A stretch of DNA of 64,000 nt from an uncultured Muribaculaceae bacterium (GTDB lineage Bacteria; Bacteroidota; Bacteroidia; Bacteroidales; Muribaculaceae), in NCBI GenBank assembly GCA_947625935.1, contig CANQQE010000003.1, positions 62,001 to 126,000 on the forward strand, in the 5' to 3' direction. This document shows positions 24,687-32,642 of the stretch, piece by piece (the first letter of the stretch is position 1; every line of letters begins with the position of its first letter). The notes beneath the pieces are model-generated. The model did not search any database. It saw only the letters and a list, made by a program, of their open reading frames with translations, and was not told where the DNA came from. The position numbers and the translations under genes were made by a program.

Positions 24687-26896
24687 GTCCCCAGTTCGAG
24701 CTGGTCCTTGACGAGGTTGTAATATAGCCCTTTGGCGGCTATGAGAGTGTGGTGGTCGCCGGTTTCGGCTATGCGGCCTTTGTCGACCACGATTATCTGG
24801 TCGGCGTTCCTGACGGTCGACAGCCGGTGGGCGACGACAACCACGGTGCGACCCTGATAGAACTCCGCCAGATTGTCGACAATGGCGCGCTCGTTTTTGG
24901 CGTCGAGCGAGTTGGTGGCCTCGTCGAGAAATATGTAGGCGGGGTCCTTGTAGACCGCGCGGGCTATCAGTATGCGCTGTTTCTGCCCTTGGCTCAGGCC
25001 GGTCCCCTCGCGCCCTATCATCGTGTTGTAGCGCAGAGGGAGGGTCATGACGTAGTCGTGTATGCACGCCGTGCGGGCGGCTGATTCGAGACGCTCCACA
25101 TCAATTTCACCGTCGCCTACGGCTATGTTGCGCGCTATCGATTCGGAGAAGATGACACCATCTTGCATCACCGCTCCGCACTGGCGGCGCCACCATGTCA
25201 GGTCATATTCGTCGATGTCGGCCCCGGCTACCGCGAGCCCCCCTGTCTCCACCGGGTAGTAGCCGAGCATCAGTTTGACGAGCGTCGTTTTTCCGCTGCC
25301 CGAGGCTCCGACTATTGCCGTCACTTTCCCTTGGGGTATGTTCAGGTTGATTCCGTCGAGAGTGGGGTCGATGGCATGGGGGTCATAGCGGAAAGTCACA
25401 TCGGTCATGGTTATATCGCGGTCGCCGTCAAAATGCCGGCGGGGACTGATGTCGTCGCTGCGGCGGTCCTCTCCCTCCTCCTTGGCGTCGTGTATCTCGT
25501 TGATGCGTTCGAGTGATATCCTGACATCCTGAACAGAGTAGATGAAGTTCATGAACTGCGATATGGGAGAATTTAGCTGGCCGATGATGTATTGCACGGC
25601 GAGCATGGCTCCGAGCGTCATCCGCCCGTTGATGACGGCGGTTGCGGCAAGAACGGTGATGACAATGTTTTTGACCTCGTTGATGAAGATGCTGCCCGCT
25701 TCCTGAGTCTGTTGCAGTCGGAGGGATTTCAATTGCGCTTCAAAGAGGTCGGCCTGCGCGTCCTCCCATTCCCAGCGACGGCGCCGCTGGCAGTCCTGCA
25801 GCTTGATTTCTTGCATCGAGGTGATGAACTGATAGGTCTTGTTCTGATTGGCGGCCTGGCGTTCAAACAGTTCGTAGTCGATGACTTTGCGCCGTTTCAG
25901 GAATGCGGCTGTCCAGACGCCGTAGACCGCGCTCCCGGCTATGAAAACGGCGAAAATCAGAGGGTCGTAGATTAGCAGCACCACCCCGAACACTATGAAG
26001 CTCAACGCTGAGAACAGTATGTTGAGCGTCTGGCCTGTGAGAAACGACTGCACGCGGCCATGGTCGCCCATGCGCTGCATGAGGTCGCCGAGCAGCTTGG
26101 TGTCGAAAAACGACATGGGCAGGCGCAACAGCTTTATGAAGAAGTCGCTCACGAGCGAGATGTTGATTCTCACCGATATGTGCATCAGCAGCCACCGGCG
26201 GATGAAATCGGTGGCCGCCCGCCCGATCACTATCATCAGCTCGCCGAGCAATATCAGCCACACGATTCCTATGTCCTGACGCTTTATGCCCACATCGACT
26301 ATGGCTTGGGTGAGAAACGGCATGGCGAGCTGCAACAGGCATCCCAGCAGCAGTCCGAGTAAAATCTGGAGGAAGTAGGCTCTGTATTTCCTGAGGTAGC
26401 CCGACAGGAATCTGAACGAACGGCGCCCGACGCGGCCATCGGCGGTGTCGCGGCTGTCTCTGCTGAAGAAGTCTTCTGTCGGGGCCAGGAACATGACGAT
26501 ACCCTTGTCGCCTTGCTCTGAGGCTGTGCTAAGCCAGTGCTCGGCAAACTCCTTTTCGTCATATTCGACCACCCCTTTCGCAGGGTCGGAGATTACAAAG
26601 TGTCGGTTGCGTTTTACCTTGAACAGCACCACAAAATGGTTTTGGTTCCAGTGCAGTATCGCGGGCAGCTCGGCGTCGGCCAACGTCGCGATTCCGGCTC
26701 GTCCGGCGACGGTTTTCATGCCGAGGGCCGATGCGGCGTCGGCAATGGCTTTGAGCGACACTCCCTGGTTGGTCGCATGGCATATGCGTTCGATGTCGGT
26801 CAGCGAGTACCGCTTGCCATAGTGTGCCGCGACTATTGCCAGAGCGGCTATGCCACACTGCATCGCGTCATGTTGTATCACTACCGGCACTTTCAT
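24683..26896 (-). CDS. C39-peptidase ABC exporter (PCAT), peptide export and leader cleavage
   Basis: This 737-residue protein has three domains. Residues 1-140 are a C39 cysteine protease with Cys14 in AMQCGIAAL, His87 in QNHFVV and Asp104 in ISDPAKG; it would cut after a double glycine. Residues ~165-450 form the TM domain. The C-terminal ATPase has Walker A GASGSGKTTL, signature LSQGQKQR, Walker B YIFLDEAT and the H-loop AHRLST. The protein therefore matures and exports GG-leader peptides across the inner membrane, with the peptide at 31114-31329 as the obvious substrate. The fusion protein normally paired with it is only a 65-residue stub downstream. GC is genome-like, unlike the precursor and maturase genes. 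Confidence 0.95.
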   Translation of the reverse strand: MKVPVVIQHDAMQCGIAALAIVAAHYGKRYSLTDIERICHATNQGVSLKAIADAASALGMKTVAGRAGIATLADAELPAILHWNQNHFVVLFKVKRNRHFVISDPAKGVVEYDEKEFAEHWLSTASEQGDKGIVMFLAPTEDFFSRDSRDTADGRVGRRSFRFLSGYLRKYRAYFLQILLGLLLGCLLQLAMPFLTQAIVDVGIKRQDIGIVWLILLGELMIVIGRAATDFIRRWLLMHISVRINISLVSDFFIKLLRLPMSFFDTKLLGDLMQRMGDHGRVQSFLTGQTLNILFSALSFIVFGVVLLIYDPLIFAVFIAGSAVYGVWTAAFLKRRKVIDYELFERQAANQNKTYQFITSMQEIKLQDCQRRRRWEWEDAQADLFEAQLKSLRLQQTQEAGSIFINEVKNIVITVLAATAVINGRMTLGAMLAVQYIIGQLNSPISQFMNFIYSVQDVRISLERINEIHDAKEEGEDRRSDDISPRRHFDGDRDITMTDVTFRYDPHAIDPTLDGINLNIPQGKVTAIVGASGSGKTTLVKLMLGYYPVETGGLAVAGADIDEYDLTWWRRQCGAVMQDGVIFSESIARNIAVGDGEIDVERLESAARTACIHDYVMTLPLRYNTMIGREGTGLSQGQKQRILIARAVYKDPAYIFLDEATNSLDAKNERAIVDNLAEFYQGRTVVVVAHRLSTVRNADQIIVVDKGRIAETGDHHTLIAAKGLYYNLVKDQLELGT

Positions 26897-26956
26897 AATC
26901 GCTTGGCTTTTTTGGGGGGATGGCTAATAGTTTGACGGGTCGGGGAGACGGAGGTG

Positions 26957-27244
26957 TCACTTTGTGAGCAGGCCGCTGTCATCGCGGTGCTCCGAGCGCG
27001 CCACAAGCTGCGGTGCGAATCCCTCGCGCTCTATCAGCAGTTTGCTGAAATCGAGGGTGATGGTCAGCAACCCTTGCTTGTCGGTCACGGAGGCGTCTAT
27101 CGAATCCATGGCGGCGTTGTAGACCGTGGCGAGGGCTTCGGCCACGGGTTCCCCCTCGGCATCACAAACCTTATATTCCTCAGCTGACATCGGCCTGACC
27201 GACAACCACGTCAACAAACAAAACAAAATTATATGTCGTGTCAT
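26957..27244 (-). CDS. Small secreted carboxypeptidase-regulatory-like protein
   Basis: This 95-residue product begins with a signal peptide (MTRHIILFCLLTWLSVRPMSA). It then has a single beta-sandwich-like region, EYKVCDAEGEPVAEALATVYN, resembling the CarboxypepD_reg-like domain found at the N-terminus of SusC-type and TonB-dependent receptors. It ends soon after, without plug or barrel. It lies 100 bp downstream of a TonB-dependent barrel gene and 60 bp upstream of the exporter. A minus-strand -7 box (27306-27313) precedes it. It may be a remnant or a small periplasmic partner; the function is unknown. Confidence 0.6.
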   Translation of the reverse strand: MTRHIILFCLLTWLSVRPMSAEEYKVCDAEGEPVAEALATVYNAAMDSIDASVTDKQGLLTITLDFSKLLIEREGFAPQLVARSEHRDDSGLLTK

Positions 27245-27305
27245 ATCAAAATAATCTGGATTTTAAAGAAATAATATAGCGATCTTCAGGCATCGGGATT
27301 AACCA

Positions 27306-27313
27306 CAAAGTTA
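27306..27313 (-). promoter_or_regulatory. Possible internal promoter before the export genes
   Basis: The minus strand reads TAACTTTG (plus CAAAGTTA) about 60 bp upstream of the small secreted protein's ATG. No convincing -33 element is seen at the right spacing. If active, it would allow the export genes to be expressed separately from the precursor. Confidence 0.4.
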
Positions 27314-27344
27314 GGCCGTTTTGGCGAAGTGTCCTAAAAAATGT

Positions 27345-29687
27345 TTAATCGAGTATTGATGCCGAAGTCGCCCGGTCTTTGTTCTTGAGTGTCCGCGATT
27401 TTTTTGAATATTGCCGGCCGAAATTGAGCCTGTAGCTGACGCTGACTGCGACCATATTCGCATTATCCTTTATCATGGAGTAGTAGACAGATGGATTTAT
27501 CGCGGAAAGATTGCGTCGCCACTTGTAGTCCCCTTTACTATAGGCTATCCACTGATAGAACCCTGTGAATGTGAAGTCACGCCACCGCCATGTTGCCTGT
27601 AGCGAGGTAATAGGGCCGGTATAGCTCTCAACTTCATCATAAAGGCTTTTGCTTGAGGGAGTGACTGATGCGAACACCGCCCAGTTTCTGTAAAAGAACG
27701 ATAGCTGTCCGTAGACAGACCAATTAGTGAGCGTATGACGGAAGGAGTGGCCGTCGGCTGTCACAAAGTGGTCTACTGCGGGTTTGATGTCGGCTTGTAT
27801 ATAGGCGTTTTCGTTTATATCATAGGTGTATGACAGATTCCATTCAATGTGCCGGTTTATATATCGGTCGGCATTGACCGTTTTTGTTATATAATAACCG
27901 TCATTGAATGTTATTTCCTGAAAAAGCGGGTCCCATATGCGTTGGATTCTACCGCGCAGGTAGGTGCTGAAATTATTGAAGCGGTATGATGCGGTTATTG
28001 AACCGATTATCATTTGAGCGGGTTTCAACGTGGGGTTTCCGGCTCTCATTGTCAGATTGTCAATAACCTGTCGGGTATCGTCCATGGACCCGAGTGATGG
28101 TAGCTGAGGTCCGAAATTGAGCGAGGCATTTGCTGAAAATCCTCCGAATGACCCTAATTTTAATCTTACTTTGGCTAAATTGCAAAAGTAATCTTTGCAA
28201 AGTGAACCGTTGTCGACTCTGAAATATCTGAGACCGTAACCTACGGTATAGCCTAATTTGCCGGTCTGGCCGGATAGCTCACTGTAAAGGTAGAGGTCTT
28301 CCGATTCAAGTTCTGTGCGGTCGTCGTCGGTAGCGGTTGTGTATTGGTTGTGCGACGTGCTGTATCTGTTTTTGACTCCCAATCTCAGCGAAACGCTTTT
28401 GATGGGCTTCAGCCATGACACTTCGCCGATTACCGATGTTTTCTTGTTGTCTACGTTATTGATGTAGCGTTCATATATTCCGCTCGAATATGAGAAATCC
28501 TGATTCCAGTCACTTGTCGTCTTGAGATGAGTCAGCACTCCGTTCACCTCCAATGTCGATTTGTCTTTCAGTTCCTGACGCAGATAAAGGTCGAGTGACG
28601 GTATTGAATTTGAGCCTTTGATGTTGCGGTTGTTATCAGACGATGACGTGAGCAGACCGTCGGAAAAGTCGAGATTTTTGTTACGGGTCAACCACTTGTT
28701 TGAACCGAAGTTCCAGCTCGCGGTGGCGAGAAACATGGTTTCCTGATGAGGGACATAGGCGTATGTCAAAATAATGTCGTTGGTATTGTAGCTCATTTTC
28801 CCGGCATTGGTATCATAGACTTTTGACAGTGTGGGCGACTGAGCCATAAATCTTTCTTCGCGTTCAACGTCGTTGTGCCTGTAGTCGCGCAGTTCGAGGT
28901 CGTAGCCGATAGTGAACTCCGAGTCCTTGTAATTATATGACACTTGGGTGGAATTGTTCACGATTCCGCACGTCAGTCCGGCCAAAGTGTATTGGTAGAG
29001 GTCGCCTCCGCTCGGTTTCTCTTTCAGGATTAAGTTGATTACACCTCCCGCATTATCGTTCTGATAGCGCATTGACGGGTTGTCGCTGTATTCGATGCGG
29101 CTTATCTGTTCGGGATTAAGTGCGAGAATTTGGTTTAACGATTTTGGAATTCCGTTGATTTGATATATTATGCTTTTCCCGTCGATTGATGCGGTTCGCA
29201 TGGCGGGGTTCACGACAAGGCCGGGCAGTGATAGCGATGCGAGGACGTTGAGCGACGATGCGCTGTTTTTCAGCAACGTTTCGCGCGGATATACGGTGTA
29301 TTTGTCTACTCCGGCTATGATTCCTGTGGCTGATATGGATACTTCGTTCAATTCCACCGATGAATTTGACAGTTTGATAGTCCCGGTTTCGATGTGGTCG
29401 GCGTTGGTCGGTAGTGAGACATAGGTTGTGTTGTAGCCGGTCATGCTCACTTTTAGCAGATTGCTTGTCAAATCGTCTTTCTGCAACGTGAAATTACCGT
29501 TTACGTCACATACGGTCGACAGGACTTCAACCGAGTCGGGTGAGCAAAGAGCTACCGTCGCCCCGGCAAGTGGCTCGTTAGTGTCGCATACCGTGCCGCT
29601 CACAGTAATCCCGTTTGCAATGTGGCAGCCGGCGAAAACGGTAATTATGGAGAGTGTTATTTTTTTCGTAAAAGATTTCAATATCAT
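27345..29687 (-). CDS. TonB-dependent outer-membrane beta-barrel protein
   Basis: This 780-residue protein has a signal peptide, an N-terminal CarboxypepD_reg-like domain (GITVSGTVCDTNEPLAGATVAL), a plug domain (IYQINGIPKSL and RIEYSDNPSMRYQNDNAGGVINLILKEK) and a long C-terminal barrel of alternating beta strands ending RLNFGRQYSKK and a short polar tail. It resembles the outer-membrane beta-barrel family seen beside Bacteroidales radical-SAM peptide loci. It could export the mature peptide or take up a ligand; sequence alone does not decide. The start lies 49 bp after the maturase stop, so it is probably in the same transcript. Confidence 0.88.
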   Translation of the reverse strand: MILKSFTKKITLSIITVFAGCHIANGITVSGTVCDTNEPLAGATVALCSPDSVEVLSTVCDVNGNFTLQKDDLTSNLLKVSMTGYNTTYVSLPTNADHIETGTIKLSNSSVELNEVSISATGIIAGVDKYTVYPRETLLKNSASSLNVLASLSLPGLVVNPAMRTASIDGKSIIYQINGIPKSLNQILALNPEQISRIEYSDNPSMRYQNDNAGGVINLILKEKPSGGDLYQYTLAGLTCGIVNNSTQVSYNYKDSEFTIGYDLELRDYRHNDVEREERFMAQSPTLSKVYDTNAGKMSYNTNDIILTYAYVPHQETMFLATASWNFGSNKWLTRNKNLDFSDGLLTSSSDNNRNIKGSNSIPSLDLYLRQELKDKSTLEVNGVLTHLKTTSDWNQDFSYSSGIYERYINNVDNKKTSVIGEVSWLKPIKSVSLRLGVKNRYSTSHNQYTTATDDDRTELESEDLYLYSELSGQTGKLGYTVGYGLRYFRVDNGSLCKDYFCNLAKVRLKLGSFGGFSANASLNFGPQLPSLGSMDDTRQVIDNLTMRAGNPTLKPAQMIIGSITASYRFNNFSTYLRGRIQRIWDPLFQEITFNDGYYITKTVNADRYINRHIEWNLSYTYDINENAYIQADIKPAVDHFVTADGHSFRHTLTNWSVYGQLSFFYRNWAVFASVTPSSKSLYDEVESYTGPITSLQATWRWRDFTFTGFYQWIAYSKGDYKWRRNLSAINPSVYYSMIKDNANMVAVSVSYRLNFGRQYSKKSRTLKNKDRATSASILD

Positions 29688-29736
29688 AAATTCGGGGAAT
29701 TTGCTTTTGTTGTTGAAAATATTAGTTGATTGGTTT

Positions 29737-31020
29737 TTACTTATTGGAATAATAATTTTGTAATGCCTCTATTCTGGCTTTATTTTTTATTATGTCCATC
29801 ACCATTTTGTCCTTTTCTTTTTCGCTGTGATTAAATAAACAGTAATTGTCTATATTTGAATTGACTGTTTTGTAACAGCCACCAAAGCAAAGTGGCATGA
29901 CACGGCATGAATGGCAATACTTATTGTTAAGACGTTTGTTTATTTTTTCATCAATTGAATTGTTTACGCTGATGACCTCTCCCGTATCTCCTAAGTAGGC
30001 TTCTTTATTAGCGGGTTCAAAATCAATAGCTGTGCATTTGAATATATTGCCGTCATAATTGATTACCATTGAATTGGCTCTATCGCCGTAACACATATTT
30101 CTCAGGTTATCATGAAATGCTTGATATGCGTAAATGCCTATGGCACATAATGAATCCAATAAGTGGTCAATCTTTGATAAAAGAGAGTCCGTTGTCTTTT
30201 CTTGCCATATTTTTGCGACACATACTTTTATTTGCCTTTTAACATTAATATCCAAGGTTGAAAGCCATTTGACTATTTCAGCGCATGAATCGATATTGTC
30301 GTTAGTAACGTTTATTCGTAATGTTGTCGAGATATTTGAACGGGCGAGTGCCTCTATATTTCGAGTTATTGTGGTAAAAGTGTCTTTACCTGGGGAGAAT
30401 CTGGTTTTATTATGATAGACTTTACCCCCATCAAGTGTGATTTGTAATGACTTGACATTATATTTTTTGAAAAACTCAATCTTCTCAGCATCAATAAATA
30501 ATCCATTTGATGTAAATGATATTTCTACCTTTTTGTTGAGTTCGCTTGCCTCTTTGTTTGCAAATTCAATTATGGGCTTCACTACTCTATTATATTCAAG
30601 TAGTGGTTCTCCTCCAAAAAATGAAATCAGTAATAAAGGATACTTATTTAATAAAGCGACAATGTTTCTTTTAATTTTATATATTTCATGTTGTTTAATT
30701 GATCTGTCGCCAGAGTGATTTTCATAGCAGTACCAGCAATTGAAATTGCACTTTAAAGTTGGGTTTATAAATAGGATGAATGAATCTACGGCATAAACTT
30801 TTTGTCTCCAGATATCGACAGCTTTAGAGTACTCATCTTCGGTGTCTTCTACTATAATACCGGCTTCCTTTAGTTTAGAAATTTCGAAATCGTTCAATAA
30901 AGAAATTTCTGATAGTATTTTAGCAGAACTGATTGCTAAAAATTTGTCAGTTAAAGAGTTGTATAATATGTCACTCTTAGCTGACAAATTTACACGATTA
31001 TTAAATATACTGAATTTCAT
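29737..31020 (-). CDS. Radical SAM/SPASM peptide maturase
   Basis: This 427-residue enzyme has the radical-SAM cluster motif CNFNCWYC (Cys91, Cys95, Cys98), SFFGGEPLL, and FTSNG and LQITLDG segments. A C-terminal SPASM domain binds auxiliary Fe-S clusters (MCYGDRANS..., KCTAIDF, YCHSC, PLCFGGCYKTV and a final YC). The N-terminal ~85 residues look like the leader-peptide-binding region common to such maturases. Known relatives form Cys thioether bonds or other crosslinks in precursor peptides. It lies directly downstream of a Cys-rich GG precursor. A longer frame starts at 31065; I prefer the ATG at 31020 (MKFSIFNNRV), which is outside the intergenic hairpin. The gene is strongly AT-rich. Confidence 0.92.
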   Translation of the reverse strand: MKFSIFNNRVNLSAKSDILYNSLTDKFLAISSAKILSEISLLNDFEISKLKEAGIIVEDTEDEYSKAVDIWRQKVYAVDSFILFINPTLKCNFNCWYCYENHSGDRSIKQHEIYKIKRNIVALLNKYPLLLISFFGGEPLLEYNRVVKPIIEFANKEASELNKKVEISFTSNGLFIDAEKIEFFKKYNVKSLQITLDGGKVYHNKTRFSPGKDTFTTITRNIEALARSNISTTLRINVTNDNIDSCAEIVKWLSTLDINVKRQIKVCVAKIWQEKTTDSLLSKIDHLLDSLCAIGIYAYQAFHDNLRNMCYGDRANSMVINYDGNIFKCTAIDFEPANKEAYLGDTGEVISVNNSIDEKINKRLNNKYCHSCRVMPLCFGGCYKTVNSNIDNYCLFNHSEKEKDKMVMDIIKNKARIEALQNYYSNK

Positions 31021-31054
31021 TGTTAAATTGCTAAGTTGATTTAATAAGTTAAAA

Positions 31055-31103
31055 CAGAGTGTCATAATGGAATTAGAGTGTCTAAGTTAATTATGACACT
31101 CTG
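31055..31103 (-). promoter_or_regulatory. Hairpin between precursor and maturase (attenuator-like)
   Basis: A perfect 13-bp inverted repeat, CAGAGTGTCATAA (31055-31067) with its complement (31091-31103), has a 23-nt loop. On the transcribed minus strand the second arm is followed by TTTT. It lies 10 bp after the precursor stop and 35 bp before the maturase start. It would favour high precursor and lower maturase mRNA, as is common in RiPP operons. Confidence 0.65.
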
Positions 31104-31113
31104 CTGTTAATCG

Positions 31114-31329
31114 TTAATCTTCCCCTTCGGAAACGCAGTGTAAGGTACAAGGACAATTGTAGTTGGTGGGTTTGCATGAGCAATCTCCGTTTACGGTGCA
31201 TTTTGTGTTGGTAGAAGGGTCATATTCATTACCAAATGTCCCGCCCGTAAGTAATGACATATCGTTTGCAGAAAGAATGTCATTGTCCAATTTTTCAATT
31301 AAAAGTTGCAATGTGGATTTTTCGTTCAT
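31114..31329 (-). CDS. Cys-rich GG-leader RiPP precursor peptide
   Basis: This 71-residue peptide is encoded immediately upstream of the radical-SAM maturase. Residues 1-30 form a leader (MNEKSTLQLLIEKLDNDILS then ANDMSLLTGG) with a double-glycine cleavage site at 29-30. The 41-residue core begins TFGNEYDPST and has six Cys at 44, 50, 52, 59, 61 and 65, spaced C-x5-C-x-C-x6-C-x-C-x3-C, with Asn, Thr and Asp between them and an acidic tail SEGED. The leader style matches GG-type natural product precursors of Bacteroidales. An in-frame Met 35 codons upstream is rejected because MNEKST is the typical leader start. A consensus promoter lies 160 bp upstream. Confidence 0.88.
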   Translation of the reverse strand: MNEKSTLQLLIEKLDNDILSANDMSLLTGGTFGNEYDPSTNTKCTVNGDCSCKPTNYNCPCTLHCVSEGED

Positions 31330-31488
31330 AATAATTTTGTTTTTAGTTAATAAATGATGTTTATATAATGAGCTATCGCTCGTTTTATTTTTCGGATAGT
31401 CGCGGGCCTGATTGATGGGTTTCTTTTCGGTCAAATGGCGGTGACTTTATCTTGTTCAAGCTATTGAATTTTATGTTTGGTTTCAGGG

Positions 31489-31520
31489 CAAAGTTACTGA
31501 AATCGGTGGCCATGTGCAAA
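31489..31520 (-). promoter_or_regulatory. Promoter of the RiPP precursor operon
   Basis: On the minus strand TTTG (plus CAAA, 31517-31520) is followed after exactly 20 bp by TAACTTTG (plus CAAAGTTA, 31489-31496). This is a consensus Bacteroidota promoter. Transcription should begin near 31482 and give a leader of ~150 nt before the precursor ATG. Confidence 0.75.
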
Positions 31521-31630
31521 AAACCGGGCAAAAATAATTTGTTGCGGCTCGTTTGTAATATCTTGATTATTAGTAGGTTGTAAATGTTAAATCTTAAAAA
31601 ATCTATCACTATTTTCGATCCAAAAAATAT

Positions 31631-31698
31631 AAACTGATTATCAGGCAGTTAGCCCTATTTTGACCTGTTTTTGAGCTTAACTTACTGATAATCAGTTT
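31631..31698. repeat. 14-bp inverted repeat, near-palindromic arms
   Basis: AAACTGATTATCAG (31631-31644) and its exact complement CTGATAATCAGTTT (31685-31698) flank 40 bp. Each arm is itself nearly palindromic (CTGATtATCAG). It lies ~110 bp upstream of the precursor promoter. It could be a regulator site, a terminator for the upstream minus-strand genes, or a trace of an insertion. Confidence 0.7.
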
Positions 31699-31747
31699 TG
31701 ATTTCGCTTTTTGTGCCACGGACTTGCCATGTCGGGTGAATCAAATC

Positions 31748-32122
31748 TTAGTGCCTGTAGAGCCGTTTAGCGGTTATCGCAATCATCACTGAATTGACGG
31801 TGTTTGCGAGAGCTAAGATTGTAATGAAGAGATAATCTCCTTGACGTATCTGATCGGTTAAAATAGAGAAAATCGGGGTGCCGATGGCCAATATGATGAG
31901 CCACAATGATTTCTTGACGTTATTTTTTGTCGGCGTCTTTTTATCCCCGCCGCGGGGAAACACCGCCAACAAAGCGATTATCAGCGAAACCGACAGGCAG
32001 TAAGTGGAAACTTTCCCGGAGTATTCTCCCAAACAGCCGTTCAGGAAGTAGGCTGCGCTTGCGATTGCCAAAATAACGCTCAACGCGCAGCAATATTGAA
32101 AATTGTGTTTCGATTCCATCAT
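31748..32122 (-). CDS. Four-TM membrane protein of unknown function
   Basis: This 124-residue hydrophobic protein has about four predicted TM helices: ALSVILAIASAAYFLNGC, YCLSVSLIIALLAVF, LWLIILAIGTPIFSIL and YLFITILALANTVNSVMIAI. A basic loop (GGDKKTPTKNNVKKS) lies between helices 2 and 3. I recognise no family. It is on the same strand as, and just upstream of, the RiPP precursor operon. Small polytopic proteins in such positions are often immunity proteins, but that is only a suggestion. The start could be Met1 or Met2. Confidence 0.65.
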   Translation of the reverse strand: MMESKHNFQYCCALSVILAIASAAYFLNGCLGEYSGKVSTYCLSVSLIIALLAVFPRGGDKKTPTKNNVKKSLWLIILAIGTPIFSILTDQIRQGDYLFITILALANTVNSVMIAITAKRLYRH

Positions 32123-32204
32123 GTCATTTTTGCCATTGAAAAATTGCAGATATTGTGATGCCCAATGACTTTATATAATGGTTTTTCTCGAGTCTAAACG
32201 TTTC

Positions 32205-32585
32205 TTAGAAAGTCAGGTAGCCGGTGAAAGCTATTCCATGGTCGGTACAGCAACCGATGTAGTAGGTAGTCGCGGAGCCGGGGAGTGCCACTCCTTGGGT
32301 TTCGGAGTAGATGATGGCTTGGTTGGCCGCGCCGCTTTCCTCGTTGCGCACCATGACGCTCATCGACATTGCCCCTTCGGGAAACGAGAAGTAAAGCTCA
32401 CCGTCCTCATACAGGCATGACAGTTCGTAGTCGCTCGGTACTCGCGGAGCCGATGGGCTTGTGCTACCTGAATATCTTAGCTTTATTTTTTGATCTCTGT
32501 TTGCTGTTTGTGCGGTTGCAGGCAACGACAGGCTTATAGCCCATACGGATATAAACACAGTTAATAATTTAATTACTTTATTCAT
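32205..32585 (-). CDS. DUF3244 family secreted protein
   Basis: This 126-residue protein has a signal peptide (to about residue 26, ATAQ) and a short beta-rich domain. PSAPRVPSDYELSCLYEDGELYFSFPEG followed by the TQGVALPGSATTYYIGCCTDHG segment fits DUF3244, a Bacteroidales family of small periplasmic or surface proteins of unknown function. A promoter (32610-32642) lies just upstream. It sits between the TPR regulator and the RiPP operon on the same strand, as DUF3244 genes often do beside TPR regulators in my memory of these genomes. Confidence 0.75.
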   Translation of the reverse strand: MNKVIKLLTVFISVWAISLSLPATAQTANRDQKIKLRYSGSTSPSAPRVPSDYELSCLYEDGELYFSFPEGAMSMSVMVRNEESGAANQAIIYSETQGVALPGSATTYYIGCCTDHGIAFTGYLTF

Positions 32586-32609
32586 GATATTTGCGGTTAA
32601 AATTCAATA

Positions 32610-32642
32610 CAAAATTACTGATTATGAAGGCTGAACCACCAA
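32610..32642 (-). promoter_or_regulatory. Promoter of the DUF3244 gene
   Basis: On the minus strand TTGG (plus CCAA, 32639-32642) is followed after 21 bp by TAATTTTG (plus CAAAATTA, 32610-32617). The ATG at 32585 would be ~20 nt from the start of transcription. Further upstream a direct repeat TCTATCAATG (32661 and 32724) and a GTTG...CAAC inverted repeat (~32684) could be operators. Confidence 0.55.

Larger units (their letters stand above)
31330..31747. other. AT-rich intergenic region before the RiPP operon
   Basis: This 418-bp gap contains the precursor's predicted ~150-nt leader, its promoter (31489-31520) and a large inverted repeat (31631-31698). A 74-codon minus-strand frame (31385-31609) crosses the promoter and has no recognisable features. 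I see no other gene in it. Confidence 0.6.

Noticed and set aside
24489..25067. 192-codon minus-strand frame ending in the TM stub
   Set aside because: Its first two-thirds read inside the exporter ATPase domain out of frame. Only the last 65 codons, from the ATG overlapping the exporter stop, look like protein.
31385..31609. 74-codon minus-strand frame upstream of the RiPP precursor
   Set aside because: It crosses the consensus promoter of the precursor and has no recognisable features.
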